A DNA stretch of 61,953 nucleotides from DATJZH01 sp052146815 (GCA_052146815.1 JBKQMG010000128.1:1-61953), one strand, 5' to 3'. Shown: positions 1-8,115, counted from the first letter of the stretch. Numbers and translations: made by a program. Notes: generated by a model not told the origin, from the letters alone.

Positions 1-1528
1 AGTAGGTGTCCACGAACCGCTCGGGCTGGCCCCAGATCGTCTCGAAGATGCCCGGCCAGGGGTTGCGGATGCAGATGTTGCCCGCGTTGCCGTCGAGGAC
101 CTCGTTGCCGTCCTCGTCGTAGATCACGGCGTAGATCCCGAGCGCCATCGGCCCGCAGCTGCCGGGCTTCATCGGCTTGATGGCCGGCAGCCCGCTGCCG
201 AGGAACCCGCCGGTCTCGGTCTGCCACCAGGTGTCCACGATGACGGCCTCGCCCTTGCCCACCTCGGAGTGGTACCAGCGCCACACCTCCGGCTCGATGG
301 GCTCGCCCACCGTGGTCATGTGCTTGAAGTGGTAGTCGTACTTCTTCGGCTCCTCCGGGCCGACCTTGCGCAGCATCCGGATCGCCGTCGGCGAGGTGTG
401 GAAGATGTTCACCCCGAGCTTCTCGGCGATCCGCCAGGGGCGGCCCGCATCGGGGTAGTTGGGCACGCCCTCGTAGATCACCGTCGTCGCGCCGAGGGCC
501 AGCGGGCCGTAGACGATGTAGGAATGGCCGGTGATCCACCCGATGTCAGCCATGCACCAGTACATGTCGTCGTCAGGGTGGATGTCCTGGTAGTACTTCG
601 ACGTCCCCGCCACGTAAGCCAGATAGCCGCCGGTGCTGTGCACGCAGCCCTTCGGGCGGCCGGTGGTGCCGCTGGTGTACATCAGGAACAGCGGGTCCTC
701 GGCATTCATCGAGACCGGCTCGACGGTCTTTCCCGCATGCTCGGCGAGCAGCTCGTCGACGAACACGTCCCGGCCCTCCGCCATCGGCGTCTGCGCGGCG
801 TACTGTCCGGGGTGGCGGCGCCAGACAAGCACCTTGTCGACGTCCTGGCCCTGCTTCGCCGCTTCCTCGACGGCCTCGTCCGCCTTCACCTTGTGATCGA
901 TGAGCTGGCCGCTGCGGTAATAGCCGTCCATGGTGATGAGCACCCGGCTGCCGGAGTCGGCGATCCGGGTCCCGCATGCATTCCCGCTGAACCCGCCGAA
1001 TACCTGCGAGTGAATGATGCCGAGGCGCGCGCAGGCCAGCATCGTGACGGCCAGTTCGGAGACCATCGGCATGTGCAGCGTCACGCGGTCGCCGGTCTGC
1101 AGGCCCAGCGAATCGCGCAGCACCGCGGCGAATTCGTTCACCTGGCGGCGGAGCTCGGAGTAGCTGACGTGCACATGCTCGTCGGTTTCAAGCTCCGGCA
1201 CGAAAACGATCGCGGTCTTGTCCGGGGTGGCCTCGGCATGCCGGTCGACGCAGTTGTAGGAGGCATTCAGCTTGCCGCCGACGAACCACTTCCAGAATGG
1301 CGGGGTGCTGGTGTCCAGGACCGTGTGCCACTTCTCATCCCAGGTCAGCACGTCCGCGTACGCGGTGAAGCAGTCGGGGAAGTGGTCCTCGCTGAACTGG
1401 TCATAGATCGCCGGGTCTTTGGCATTGGCCTGGTCGATAAATTTCTGCGGCGGATAGAGGTACTCCTCTTCGCGCCAGTGCACTGCGATCTGCGACTCTG
1501 AGACCTTGGGCCCCGGACCTTCTGTCAT
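1..1528 (-). CDS. acsA: Acetyl-CoA synthetase (acetate--CoA ligase), 3' end outside window
   Basis: AMP-forming ligase of the cytoplasm that activates acetate to acetyl-CoA through acetyl-AMP. About 509 residues are present; the family is about 650 long, so the C-terminal lysine-acylation subdomain lies beyond the window edge. The reading is unbroken from ATG 1528 (MTEGPGPKVSESQ). The adenylate-forming P-loop-like motif YTSGTTGRPKG lies at about residues 284-294. The WWQTETGG motif, which in this family contributes the acyl-pocket tryptophan, follows downstream. A purine-rich RBS (GGAGGG) sits about 8 nt before the start. An inverted repeat just upstream may regulate translation or transcription. 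Propionyl-CoA synthetase is the main alternative; the overall sequence fits acetyl-CoA synthetase better. Confidence 0.93.
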   Translation of the reverse strand, partial: MTEGPGPKVSESQIAVHWREEEYLYPPQKFIDQANAKDPAIYDQFSEDHFPDCFTAYADVLTWDEKWHTVLDTSTPPFWKWFVGGKLNASYNCVDRHAEATPDKTAIVFVPELETDEHVHVSYSELRRQVNEFAAVLRDSLGLQTGDRVTLHMPMVSELAVTMLACARLGIIHSQVFGGFSGNACGTRIADSGSRVLITMDGYYRSGQLIDHKVKADEAVEEAAKQGQDVDKVLVWRRHPGQYAAQTPMAEGRDVFVDELLAEHAGKTVEPVSMNAEDPLFLMYTSGTTGRPKGCVHSTGGYLAYVAGTSKYYQDIHPDDDMYWCMADIGWITGHSYIVYGPLALGATTVIYEGVPNYPDAGRPWRIAEKLGVNIFHTSPTAIRMLRKVGPEEPKKYDYHFKHMTTVGEPIEPEVWRWYHSEVGKGEAVIVDTWWQTETGGFLGSGLPAIKPMKPGSCGPMALGIYAVIYDEDGNEVLDGNAGNICIRNPWPGIFETIWGQPERFVDTY

Positions 1529-1544
1529 CTGCTTGCCCTCCAGC

Positions 1545-1560
1545 CGGAAGATAACTTCCG
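1545..1560. promoter_or_regulatory. Inverted repeat in the acsA 5' region
   Basis: Perfect 6-bp arms CGGAAG and CTTCCG around ATAA, 17 bp upstream of the acsA start and touching the Shine-Dalgarno region. It could be an operator or a small 5'-UTR hairpin. No regulator is implied by the sequence. Confidence 0.35.
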
Positions 1561-2142
1561 CACAGCGGATTGGAATGCCTTCGCCAACGGTAATTCTTGA
1601 CGTGAGGCAACTTTTCCCAGCAGGCAAATACGGAAGCCGCCAGATGGCGGTTGCGGCAGCAGCCGGGCACCGCGCGCTGACATCGGGCAAACGGCAGCCG
1701 CGCCGCACACCGGACGCCTGCTGACACTTTTGCCATGCCGCCCTCACACGCTGGGAGAGGCTTAATCGTATCGCCGCTGGACATCAGCGAACAGGCCCGT
1801 CGCATGTCGGTCACTGAGAGGTTCAGCCTGGTGAATGGCGGTTGACAGGACCCCGATCAACGGTATGTTGCTGCGCAGTCCAGCACCGGGCCAGCCGGTC
1901 GGGGCGGCGAGCCGCCCCTTTCCGACTGTGCCATGAAGCGGGCGTGATGCCCGCATCGCATACCAGGCGCAGCAAGGAAGGGGCTGCTCCTCTAGCCCCG
2001 GCTGGGCGGGGGGTTGGACCCGGGAGGGGCCTGGGCACCCAGTAGACAACGGAGGGCGAGCCTGTTGCCGACGGGACGCGCTCCGGTCCGAAGGGATGCC
2101 CGGGCCCTCATCCCTGTGCTGGCCCGGCAGGGTGTACGGATC
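1561..2142. other. Intergenic region with no recognisable gene
   Basis: About 580 bp between divergent acsA and the mannosyltransferase gene. Open frames exist on both strands but none has a family-like protein, a convincing RBS or conserved motifs. A GGGGCT/AGCCCC hairpin occurs near 1980-1999. No tRNA fold was seen. It probably carries promoters for the flanking genes or an unrecognised non-coding element. Confidence 0.4.
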
Positions 2143-2189
2143 GACTACGATTTGCGACGCGGCGGGTTGACTACGATGTACGCCGCGGC
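2143..2189. repeat. Two direct repeats upstream of the ppm1 gene
   Basis: The 9-mer GACTACGAT occurs at 2143 and again at 2169, 26 bp apart. Each is followed by a related stretch (TTGCGACGCGGC versus GTACGCCGCGGC). Two near-identical sites spaced by about 2.5 helical turns upstream of a gene suggest regulator binding, but no regulator is identified. Confidence 0.35.
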
Positions 2190-2297
2190 AGATGGACCGC
2201 CAAATTGACGATACATTCAGTAGGGATTCCCGCCGGGGCGCAGGCGGTAGCGCCCGTACACTAGCCGATTCGTGACCCTTAGCCCGAGGCAGGAACT

Positions 2298-3071
2298 TTG
2301 ACCACAGCCAGCCCGTCACGGGGCCCGCTGGGCAGCGTGGTTGTCATCATCCCCACTTATAACGAGCGGGAGAACCTGGAGCTGATCGTCTCCAGGCTGC
2401 ACACCGCCGTCGGCTCCGCCGACATCCTCGTCGTCGATGACGGCAGCCCGGATGGCACCGGCGAGATCGCCGACAAGCTCGCGGCCAACGACGGGCGCAT
2501 CCACGTCATGCACCGGCCGAGCAAGGCCGGCCTCGGGGCCGCCTACCTGGCCGGCTTCGGCTGGGCGCTCGAGCGCGGCTTCGGCGTGCTGGTGGAGATG
2601 GACGCCGACGGCTCGCACGACCCGGCTGACCTCCCGCGCCTGCTGAGCGCGCTGGAAGGTGCCGATCTGGTGCTCGGCTCGCGTTACGTGCCGGGCGGCA
2701 CCGTGCGCAACTGGCCGAAGTCACGCGAGGTGCTGTCAAAGGGCGGCAACATCTACACCCGGCTGATGCTGGGCATCAAGCTGCGCGACGCGACCGGCGG
2801 CTACCGCGCCTTCCGGGCGGACACGCTGCGGTCGATCGGCCTGGAGCAGGTGGAATCGCAGGGCTACTGCTTCCAGATTGACCTGGCGCTGCGGGTCGTG
2901 CAGGCCGGGCTGACGGTCACCGAGGTTCCGATCACCTTCACCGAGCGCACCCGCGGCGCGAGCAAGATGAGCCGCGCGATCGTCCTGGAGTCGTTCTGGC
3001 GCGTCGCCCAGTGGGGCCTGGCCTCGCGCCTCGGAAAGTCGCGTTCCGGCCACCAGGCCACTGTCCGCTAG
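2298..3071 (+). CDS. ppm1: Polyprenol-phosphate mannosyltransferase (Ppm1/DPM1-type GT2)
   Basis: Transfers mannose from GDP-mannose to polyprenyl phosphate at the cytoplasmic membrane face, giving the donor for lipoglycan and protein O-mannosylation. The 257 residues match the length of the catalytic DPM1 domain alone, with no acyltransferase or membrane fusion. Visible GT2 motifs are IIPTYNERENL (about 17-27), VVDDGSPDGT (45-54), and EMDADGSHDP (100-109) with the metal-binding DxD-like Asp residues. RGASKM near the C-terminus is also typical. The start is a TTG preceded by a GAGGCAGGA RBS; no ATG or GTG fits. It ends before a strong bidirectional terminator facing rbpA. Confidence 0.9.
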   Translation: MTTASPSRGPLGSVVVIIPTYNERENLELIVSRLHTAVGSADILVVDDGSPDGTGEIADKLAANDGRIHVMHRPSKAGLGAAYLAGFGWALERGFGVLVEMDADGSHDPADLPRLLSALEGADLVLGSRYVPGGTVRNWPKSREVLSKGGNIYTRLMLGIKLRDATGGYRAFRADTLRSIGLEQVESQGYCFQIDLALRVVQAGLTVTEVPITFTERTRGASKMSRAIVLESFWRVAQWGLASRLGKSRSGHQATVR

Positions 3072-3158
3072 GACCCCCTGGCCTCGCCGCAGCCGCGCTC
3101 AGCGCGACGACGGGACCGGCAGCCGCTGCGGTGACTGCCACAGGCTCCGGCACTAAAA

Positions 3159-3193
3159 CAGGCCGCCGTGCACCACTGGCGCACGGCGGCCTG
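3159..3193. terminator. Bidirectional terminator between ppm1 and rbpA
   Basis: Perfect 13-bp stem (CAGGCCGCCGTGC with its complement) around a 9-nt loop. It lies between the convergent ends of ppm1 (+) and rbpA (-). There is no long U tract, as is usual in high-GC actinomycetes. Confidence 0.8.
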
Positions 3194-3221
3194 CACTGGC
3201 CCGGCTAACCCGTTTCGCGTT

Positions 3222-3608
3222 CTAGGCGCTCTTGCGCTGACGGGCAGACTGCGTGCCCTGCTGGTCCCGCCGGGCACCGCGCTGGCCTCTGATCACCGCG
3301 AGGCGCTCGGCCAGGACCTCTTCCAGATCCGCCACGCTGCGCCGCTCCAGCAGCATGTCCCAGTGGCTGCGCGGCGGCTTGACCTTCTTCGGCGCGGGCA
3401 GGTCGCCCGCCGTGGTGTACGCGAGGGTGCCGCAGACACGGCACTCCCAGTTCACCGGGATCTCGGCCTCCGCCGCGAAAGGCACGCTGAACTCGTGGCC
3501 CTTGGGGCAGTTGAACACAATCTCCTGACGCGGCGCCAGGTCGGTGTTACGGTCGTTCTCATAGCTCGTGGCTCCGAGGCGGGTGCCACGAAGTGCGCGC
3601 TCGGCCAT
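3222..3608 (-). CDS. rbpA: RNA polymerase-binding protein RbpA
   Basis: Actinobacterial transcription factor that binds the beta' subunit and the principal sigma factor and stabilises the open complex. It has 128 residues, typical length. The central zinc-ribbon/core domain has C34-x3-H38 (CPKGH) and C56-x2-C59 (CRVCG). The basic linker PKKVKPPRSHWDMLLERRS precedes the C-terminal sigma-interaction helix (about 85-112). The RBS GGGAGG lies about 10 nt upstream of the ATG. It is monocistronic and convergent with ppm1. The sigma factor it would serve may be the one starting at 61170. Confidence 0.97.
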   Translation of the reverse strand: MAERALRGTRLGATSYENDRNTDLAPRQEIVFNCPKGHEFSVPFAAEAEIPVNWECRVCGTLAYTTAGDLPAPKKVKPPRSHWDMLLERRSVADLEEVLAERLAVIRGQRGARRDQQGTQSARQRKSA

Positions 3609-3735
3609 ATATCTGCTGCCTCCCTGGCGCTCATCCGTTCTTACTTGTCAACGGTGAGTTCCCGGTCAAGATTCCCCCTGGCCGCGATTCCAACCCCGCT
3701 GGTGGCTCTCAGATGCCAGATATGCCGAATTGAGC

Positions 3736-4542
3736 TCATCCGGACGCGCGCGGATGCCACTGTCCCCGCTCGATCAGCACGGCCCGCAGCGTCTCGGCCT
3801 GGTCAGTCATGATCCCGTCCACGCCCAGATCCAGCAGCGCCCGCATCAGCGCGGCCTCGTTCACCGTCCAGACGTGCACATGCAGGCCGGCGGCGTGCGC
3901 GCGCCGCACGAACGGCGCGCTGGCCACGCCGACCGGAATCTGCGCGCAGCGCACCCAGGTCCGCGCGAAGCCGGCCGCGAGCACGGCCGGCGGCAGGGCG
4001 AGCCGCACCGCGCCGATGCCGGCCGGCGAGGTCGCCATGCAGACCGGGCGGCCCAGCGCCCGCCGGGCGCGCTGCAGCCGGAGGGCGGAGAAGGAGGTGA
4101 TGCAGACCCGGTCCCAGGCGGCGGTCCGGCTCAGCACCTGCGCGAGCGGGCCGATCGCGGGCGCATCCTTGACGTCGATGTTGAACCGGATGCCGGGCCA
4201 GGCGCCCAGCAGGTCGGCCAGCAGCGGGATCGGCTCGGTGCCGCCGACCCGCGCCGCCGCCACCTCGCGGTAGGGCAGCGCCGCGATCGCGCCGGAAGCG
4301 TCGGTGACCCGGTCCAGGGTCTTGTCGTGGAAGGCGACCAGGGCCCCGTCGGCCGTCGCGTGCACGTCGGTCTCCAGGTAGGCGTAGCCGAGGCTCACCG
4401 CGTGCTCGAACGCCCGCCAGCTGTTCTCCGGGAAGTGCCCGGCGCCGCCGCGGTGGGCGAAGGCAATCGGGCGGGGGAAGTCCAGATAGCCGGGCAGCCC
4501 GGAACCCGGGCGCGAGCGGGGCAGCGGTGATCCGGGGCGCAC
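3736..4542 (-). CDS. Glycerophosphodiester phosphodiesterase (GDPD family)
   Basis: Hydrolyses glycerophosphodiesters to glycerol-3-phosphate and an alcohol (family knowledge). The 268-residue protein is a single GDPD TIM barrel with no signal peptide. The catalytic signature is visible: AHRGG with H30-R31, PEN at 38-40, LETDVH with E57/D59, and FHDKTLDRVT with H72. The C-terminal part has HVWTVNE and GVDGIMTDQ, also typical. The start is GTG 4542, chosen because CATACT at 4549-4554 (minus strand) ends 6 nt upstream and would give a leaderless mRNA. No operon partner is evident, since the RNA methyltransferase genes lie upstream with a short gap. Confidence 0.88.
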   Translation of the reverse strand: MRPGSPLPRSRPGSGLPGYLDFPRPIAFAHRGGAGHFPENSWRAFEHAVSLGYAYLETDVHATADGALVAFHDKTLDRVTDASGAIAALPYREVAAARVGGTEPIPLLADLLGAWPGIRFNIDVKDAPAIGPLAQVLSRTAAWDRVCITSFSALRLQRARRALGRPVCMATSPAGIGAVRLALPPAVLAAGFARTWVRCAQIPVGVASAPFVRRAHAAGLHVHVWTVNEAALMRALLDLGVDGIMTDQAETLRAVLIERGQWHPRASG

Positions 4543-4572
4543 GGCCTCAGTATGCCGTCAGCGTGCCTGCCG

Positions 4573-5130
4573 TCAATGCGGGGCCGGCAGCTGCGCCCAC
4601 TCGCGGCGTCGCGCCTCCGCGAGGGCGATGGCCGCGGCGGCCGCGACGTTGAGCGAGCCCACCTTCCCCGGCAGCGGGATGTAGGCGACCGCGTCGGCCG
4701 CCGCCAGCAGACCGGGGGAGCAGCCGCGATCCTCGTTTCCCACGGCCAGGCAGACATCTCCGTCCAGCAGCGCCTCGTGCAGCGGCACGGCGCCGGCGGC
4801 CAGCTCGATCGCGATCACCCGCAGGCCGGCCGCCCTGGCGGCGGCCGCCGCGACGGCGGGATCGGGCTCATGCTCGGTATCGAGGTAGCGGTCAGTGCCG
4901 AGAGCGGTCTTGCGGGCCGAGGGGTGGTGCGGCGCGGCGCTGTCCCCGCACAGCCACAGCTGCTCCACGCCGAACGCGGCCGCGGTCCTGATGATGGATC
5001 CGACGTTGAACGGCTGGCTGACTGAGTCGAGCAGCAGGCCCAGCCGGGCCTGCGTGAGCCGGCGCCACTGCCGGTTCAGCCGCTTGACGTCGGTCGGGCC
5101 GAGCTGCCGCCGGCCAGCGGACTGGCTCAC
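4573..5130 (-). CDS. TrmH/SpoU-family RNA 2'-O-methyltransferase
   Basis: SPOUT-fold SAM-dependent RNA ribose methyltransferase, 185 residues. The N-terminal part carries VSQPFNVGSIIRTAAAFGV, the classic N-x-G-x-IxRTA motif 1. Motif 2 is AVGNEDRGCSP, and motif 3 is IPLPGKVGSLNVAAAAAIAL, the trefoil-knot SAM site. The start overlaps the stop of the upstream methyltransferase by 4 bp (ATGA), so the two are translationally coupled. It lacks the N-terminal L30e-like substrate-binding domain of RlmB/TsnR types, so it is closest to short tRNA-type (TrmH/TrmL-like) members. The exact target nucleotide cannot be told. Confidence 0.88.
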   Translation of the reverse strand: MSQSAGRRQLGPTDVKRLNRQWRRLTQARLGLLLDSVSQPFNVGSIIRTAAAFGVEQLWLCGDSAAPHHPSARKTALGTDRYLDTEHEPDPAVAAAAARAAGLRVIAIELAAGAVPLHEALLDGDVCLAVGNEDRGCSPGLLAAADAVAYIPLPGKVGSLNVAAAAAIALAEARRREWAQLPAPH

Positions 5131-5720
5131 CGGGTCACCCGCAGGACGCGGTAGCCCGCCCGTGCGGCGAACCGGTCAGCGGCCCAGCCGCGCTCGGTAA
5201 GCCAGCGGTGCAGCGAGTCGGACCCGAGGTTGCGCTGCACCACCAGGTATCCGTGCGCGCCCGGCGCCAGCCGGGGCAGCCACAGGTCGAGCAGCTCGTG
5301 CAGGGCCTGCTTGCCGATCCTGATCGGCGGGTTGGACCAGATCAGCTGGAAGCCGCCCGCCAGGACGGCATCCTGCGGCGTCGCGCAGCGGACGTTGCCC
5401 AGCCCGGCCCGCGCCGCATTGCGGGCGCACAGCTCCAGCGCGCGCTGGTTGACGTCGACCGCCCAGACCCGCGCGCCCGGCGCGCGGGCCGCCAGGGCCA
5501 GCGCCAGCGGGCCGTAGCCGCAGCCGAGATCCAGCAGGTCACCGGCCGCAGGCGGCTCAGGCGCGGTGTCCAGCAGCAGCCGGGTACCGGCGTCCAGCCG
5601 GGCGGGGGAGAAGACGCCGGAGTCAGTCTCCAGCTCCAGCTGCGTTCCGGCCACGACGAGCGGCACGGTTCCGGGCCGGTGCGCCGCGTCAGGCTGCTCG
5701 GCGAAGTACTGCTGGCTCAC
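5127..5720 (-). CDS. Class I SAM methyltransferase, RsmC-like (MTS domain)
   Basis: A 197-residue protein equal to the C-terminal catalytic half of 16S rRNA m2G1207 methyltransferase RsmC. VFSPARLDAGTRLLL precedes motif I DLGCGYGPLALALA, then VWAVDVNQRALELCARN (motif II). The catalytic IWSNPPIRIGK (N-P-P-I) follows. The N-terminal pseudo-methyltransferase half of RsmC is absent, as in many actinobacterial homologues. It is the first gene of a coupled pair with the SpoU-type gene, which supports an rRNA/tRNA modification role. Confidence 0.85.
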   Translation of the reverse strand: MSQQYFAEQPDAAHRPGTVPLVVAGTQLELETDSGVFSPARLDAGTRLLLDTAPEPPAAGDLLDLGCGYGPLALALAARAPGARVWAVDVNQRALELCARNAARAGLGNVRCATPQDAVLAGGFQLIWSNPPIRIGKQALHELLDLWLPRLAPGAHGYLVVQRNLGSDSLHRWLTERGWAADRFAARAGYRVLRVTR

Positions 5721-5730
5721 CCGCAGCGCG

Positions 5731-6159
5731 CTAGCTCGGCTGGGACGGGGCGGGAGCCGCGGACTGCGCGGTGCCAGTGCCGGTAGCAGGGCCGCTGCCG
5801 CCGGCCGCAGAGGCGGATGCGGCGGCGGATGCGGCGGCGAGCGCGGGGTTGATGTAGGTGCGGGTGACCCAGCGCTCCACCACGAACGTCAGGATCGGGA
5901 TGGTGCCGGCCAGCAGCACGATCAGGGTCCCGGCGCTGGCGACCTTCATGCCGACCATCCGCGTCATCATGAAGGCGGTCACGAGATAGATGATGTACAG
6001 GATGCCGTGCAGGGTGCCGACATCGTTGACCACCACGTCGTTGTTCGCGAACACCTGCAGCGGGATGCCGACGAAGCACAGGACGATAAGCACGCAGCCG
6101 GTCACGTAGGCCATGACCCGGTAACGGCGCACCGCCCCGCGGAGCGCGTCTGGACGCAC
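5731..6159 (-). CDS. DUF3817 family membrane protein
   Basis: A 142-residue integral membrane protein with about three hydrophobic segments (about 14-37, 47-65 and 72-95). The segment VNDVGTLHGILYIIYLVTAF is typical of DUF3817, which elsewhere occurs alone or fused to other membrane proteins. After the WVTRTY boundary the last 40 residues are Ala/Ser/Gly-rich and likely disordered. It is close to the methyltransferase gene downstream (10 bp) and to another small membrane gene upstream. Function unknown. Confidence 0.8.
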   Translation of the reverse strand: MRPDALRGAVRRYRVMAYVTGCVLIVLCFVGIPLQVFANNDVVVNDVGTLHGILYIIYLVTAFMMTRMVGMKVASAGTLIVLLAGTIPILTFVVERWVTRTYINPALAAASAAASASAAGGSGPATGTGTAQSAAPAPSQPS

Positions 6160-6214
6160 CGGTACTACCTCCTAGTTCCTTCGACGCCCGGACCGGCCGC
6201 GGCCGAAGCCGCCG

Positions 6215-6661
6215 CTAGCGCAGGCCGTGCCACCTGCCGTGCCCCTGAACCTGCTGGTTCAGCCGGGCCAGGTAGGCGTTGTAGTCGTCAAGCTCGGGGT
6301 CGTCTTCCTCGGCCGCATCGGCGTCACCGTCGGCGTTCGCGCGGGCGCTGGCGACGGCCGCGCCCGGCGGCCGGGCGGCCCCGGCCGGGAGGTTCAGTTC
6401 CTCGGGCTCGCCCTCGTTCCCGGTCGCGGGCTTCAGCTCATCGATGATGGTCTTGGCCCAGAAGGCCACGCCCATGATGGCGAAGATCGGCCACTCGAAG
6501 GTGTAAGCCCAGCTCAGGGCGTTACCGGCCTCGGCCCGGCGCAGCTGCCAGTCGCCCAGCCAGAGCATTCCCACCACGGCCACGACCGTGAACAGGTGCC
6601 AGCCCAGCCACCGGGGGGTGACCAGGAAGAACCACCGCGGCCTGGCCTGCGCGTCGGACAT
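6215..6661 (-). CDS. Small membrane protein with SURF1-like N-terminus
   Basis: A 148-residue protein. PRWLGWHLFTVVAVVGMLWLG followed by WQLRRAEAGN resembles the first transmembrane helix and WQL/WQ-R motif of SURF1-type proteins. A second helix (about 54-70) follows. The C-terminal half is soluble and rich in Asp/Glu/Ala (DADAAEEDDPELDDYNAYLARLN). Homologues next to DUF3817 genes have been labelled glucitol-operon regulators elsewhere, but I see no DNA-binding motif. The start ATG 6661 is supported by the conserved WFFLVTPRW block near the N-terminus. Function unknown. Confidence 0.7.
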   Translation of the reverse strand: MSDAQARPRWFFLVTPRWLGWHLFTVVAVVGMLWLGDWQLRRAEAGNALSWAYTFEWPIFAIMGVAFWAKTIIDELKPATGNEGEPEELNLPAGAARPPGAAVASARANADGDADAAEEDDPELDDYNAYLARLNQQVQGHGRWHGLR

Positions 6662-6825
6662 GCTAGGAGCCTAGCGCCGCGCCGCACCGCAGTGATAATG
6701 CGGATATGGGTTGAGGCCGACCCAGCGGCCTGGCAGGCAGGGCCGGCGCACGAGCCCGCAAGCGCCGGCGCAGCATAGCGGGCACCGACAGCGCGTCACT
6801 GCCACGCGCCGGGCTCGTGATCAGC

Positions 6826-6831
6826 GATAAT
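6826..6831 (+). promoter_or_regulatory. -10 element for the 6839 gene
   Basis: GATAAT ends 7 nt before ATG 6839, the spacing expected of a leaderless promoter. No clear -35 was recognised. Confidence 0.45.
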
Positions 6832-6838
6832 CGGAGTC

Positions 6839-7186
6839 ATGTCGCTAGCAGAACTGCTGGCCGGGCGCCGCGGGGTCGCGGGCCGGCTGCCTGGCCGGCT
6901 CGAGGACCTGCGCGGCCCGGCGCGGGGAGTCATCGTGCTGCCCCGGCACCTGTCCTGGCCGGGAATGCGCGAGTGTGACGTCACCGACGACAGGACCCGG
7001 CGCAGCATGTACGGCATCGTGCTCAGCCAGGGCCAGCGCAACGACGTCGCCCGCTTCCTCAACCCGGGTCTCCTGCGCGAGGACTGGCCGCTGATCAGGA
7101 CGTCGCTCGACCCGAAGCTGCGCCGCTGGTGCGAGCGCCGGTTCGCCCTGCAGGTCCCGGAGAAGGCGGCCGGCGCGGCGCACTAA
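6839..7186 (+). CDS. Conserved hypothetical protein (115 aa)
   Basis: A basic, soluble, Arg-rich protein without signal peptide or membrane segment. The block from LSWPGMRECDVTDDRTRRSM to DPKLRRWCERRF has a strongly protein-like composition. I believe it is a conserved actinobacterial family, but I cannot name it. The start is ATG 6839, with GATAAT 7 nt upstream and GGAG within the gap. The opposite-strand frames here look like shadows. The gene is followed by the decayed GntR/ABC remnant. Function unknown. Confidence 0.6.
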   Translation: MSLAELLAGRRGVAGRLPGRLEDLRGPARGVIVLPRHLSWPGMRECDVTDDRTRRSMYGIVLSQGQRNDVARFLNPGLLREDWPLIRTSLDPKLRRWCERRFALQVPEKAAGAAH

Positions 7187-7299
7187 GGCGCCCCCTCCCG
7201 CCCGCGCTGGCCTGCAGGACAGCCGGCCTCTTGACGCAAGAGACCGCGACTCCAGGGTCTGATGCGCCTGACCGCCGGCCGGGACCGGCATCCGGGTCA

Positions 7300-7720
7300 C
7301 CCGTCGTCTTCCGGCTCGACCCCGGCTCCGGCGTGCCCACTTATCTTCAGCTGGTCCACCAGGTCAGGCAGGCGCTGCGCCTGGGCTACCTGCAGCAGGG
7401 CGACAACCTGCCGACGGTCAGGGACGCGGTCGAGTCACTGGCCATCAACCCCAACACCGTGCTGAAGGCCTACCGCGAGCTTGAGCACAGGGGCCCTCGC
7501 GGTCGGCCCGCCGGGCCAGGGGACCTTCATCGACGGCACCCTGCGCCGGGTCGGCCTGGCCCAGCAGGCCGAGCTGCGCAAGACCCTGATGACCTGGCTG
7601 CGGTCCGCCGCGCCGGTCTGGACGAGACGGGCATCGCGGCGGTGTTCAGCAGCTCCCTGCGGGATCTCTCTGACGCCGCGGTGCCGCCGCCCGGGCGGAG
7701 CGCTCGCGGGGCGGCGCGGC
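7300..7720 (+). pseudogene. Broken GntR (YtrA-type) regulator
   Basis: Reads FRLDPGSGVPTYLQLVHQVR and then PTVRDAVESLAINPNTVLKA, the classic GntR winged helix. After LEHRG near 7492 one extra C shifts the frame. VGPPGQGTFIDGTLRRVGLA continues in the next frame, then near 7605 the frame returns for GLDETGIAAVFSSSLRDL. No good start codon precedes FRLDP. Two compensating frameshifts plus the missing start indicate a pseudogene, though sequencing error could explain single shifts. YtrA-type regulators normally precede ABC transporter genes, and transporter debris follows directly. Confidence 0.7.
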
Positions 7721-7801
7721 CGGGCGGCGCGGCGCCGGTGACCAGGGCCACGGCGGCAGCCGCCATGGCTCGGCCGGCGACGACGGCGCCGAGGTGGTGG
7801 C

Positions 7802-8061
7802 ATGAACATCCTGGAGACCTGCGGGCCCGGCAAGCGCTACCGCCGGGCCGGGGAAGCCGCTGACCGCCGCGAGCCAGCTCCAGGGCGGCCAGCAGGCGAT
7901 GGCCGCCTGGGTGGCCCGTCACCACGCCGTCTGGACCGCCTCCTACCAGCCGCCGGGCCGGTTCGGGGACGCTCCAGCTCATCGAGGCCGGCGCCCTGCT
8001 GGCCCTCTCCGTGCTCCTCGGCGCCGCTGCCATCTGGCTCGCCCGGCGCCGGCCGGCCTGA
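7802..8061 (+). pseudogene. ABC transporter operon remnant (ATPase start joined to permease end)
   Basis: MNILETCGPGKRYRR resembles the first residues of an ABC ATPase, but no Walker A follows. Within about 60 bp the sequence becomes a permease C-terminus: QAMAAWVARHHAVWTASYQP in one frame. After a frameshift near 7965 it continues as LQLIEAGALLALSVLLGAAA, then IWLARRRPA and a stop at 8061. The middle of the ATPase and nearly all of the permease are deleted. Together with the GntR remnant this is a collapsed regulator-ATPase-permease operon. Confidence 0.6.
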
Positions 8062-8103
8062 ATCTGCCTATGTTCACGGCTGGGAGCAGCGCCGTTTGGT
8101 GTC

Positions 8104-8109
8104 TAGGGT
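8104..8109 (+). promoter_or_regulatory. -10 element of the adenylate kinase gene
   Basis: TAGGGT ends 6 nt before ATG 8116, giving a leaderless arrangement. There is no RBS in the gap. Confidence 0.5.
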
Positions 8110-8115
8110 TACTGC

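Noticed and set aside
269..1501. Long plus-strand open frame of 410 codons
   Set aside because: It is antisense to acsA, whose minus-strand reading carries the full adenylate-forming motifs. The plus translation is His/Val/Arg-rich with no family features.
1980..2045. Possible tRNA or structured RNA in the GC-rich intergenic stretch
   Set aside because: No cloverleaf with T-loop and anticodon consensus could be built; only a short hairpin is present.
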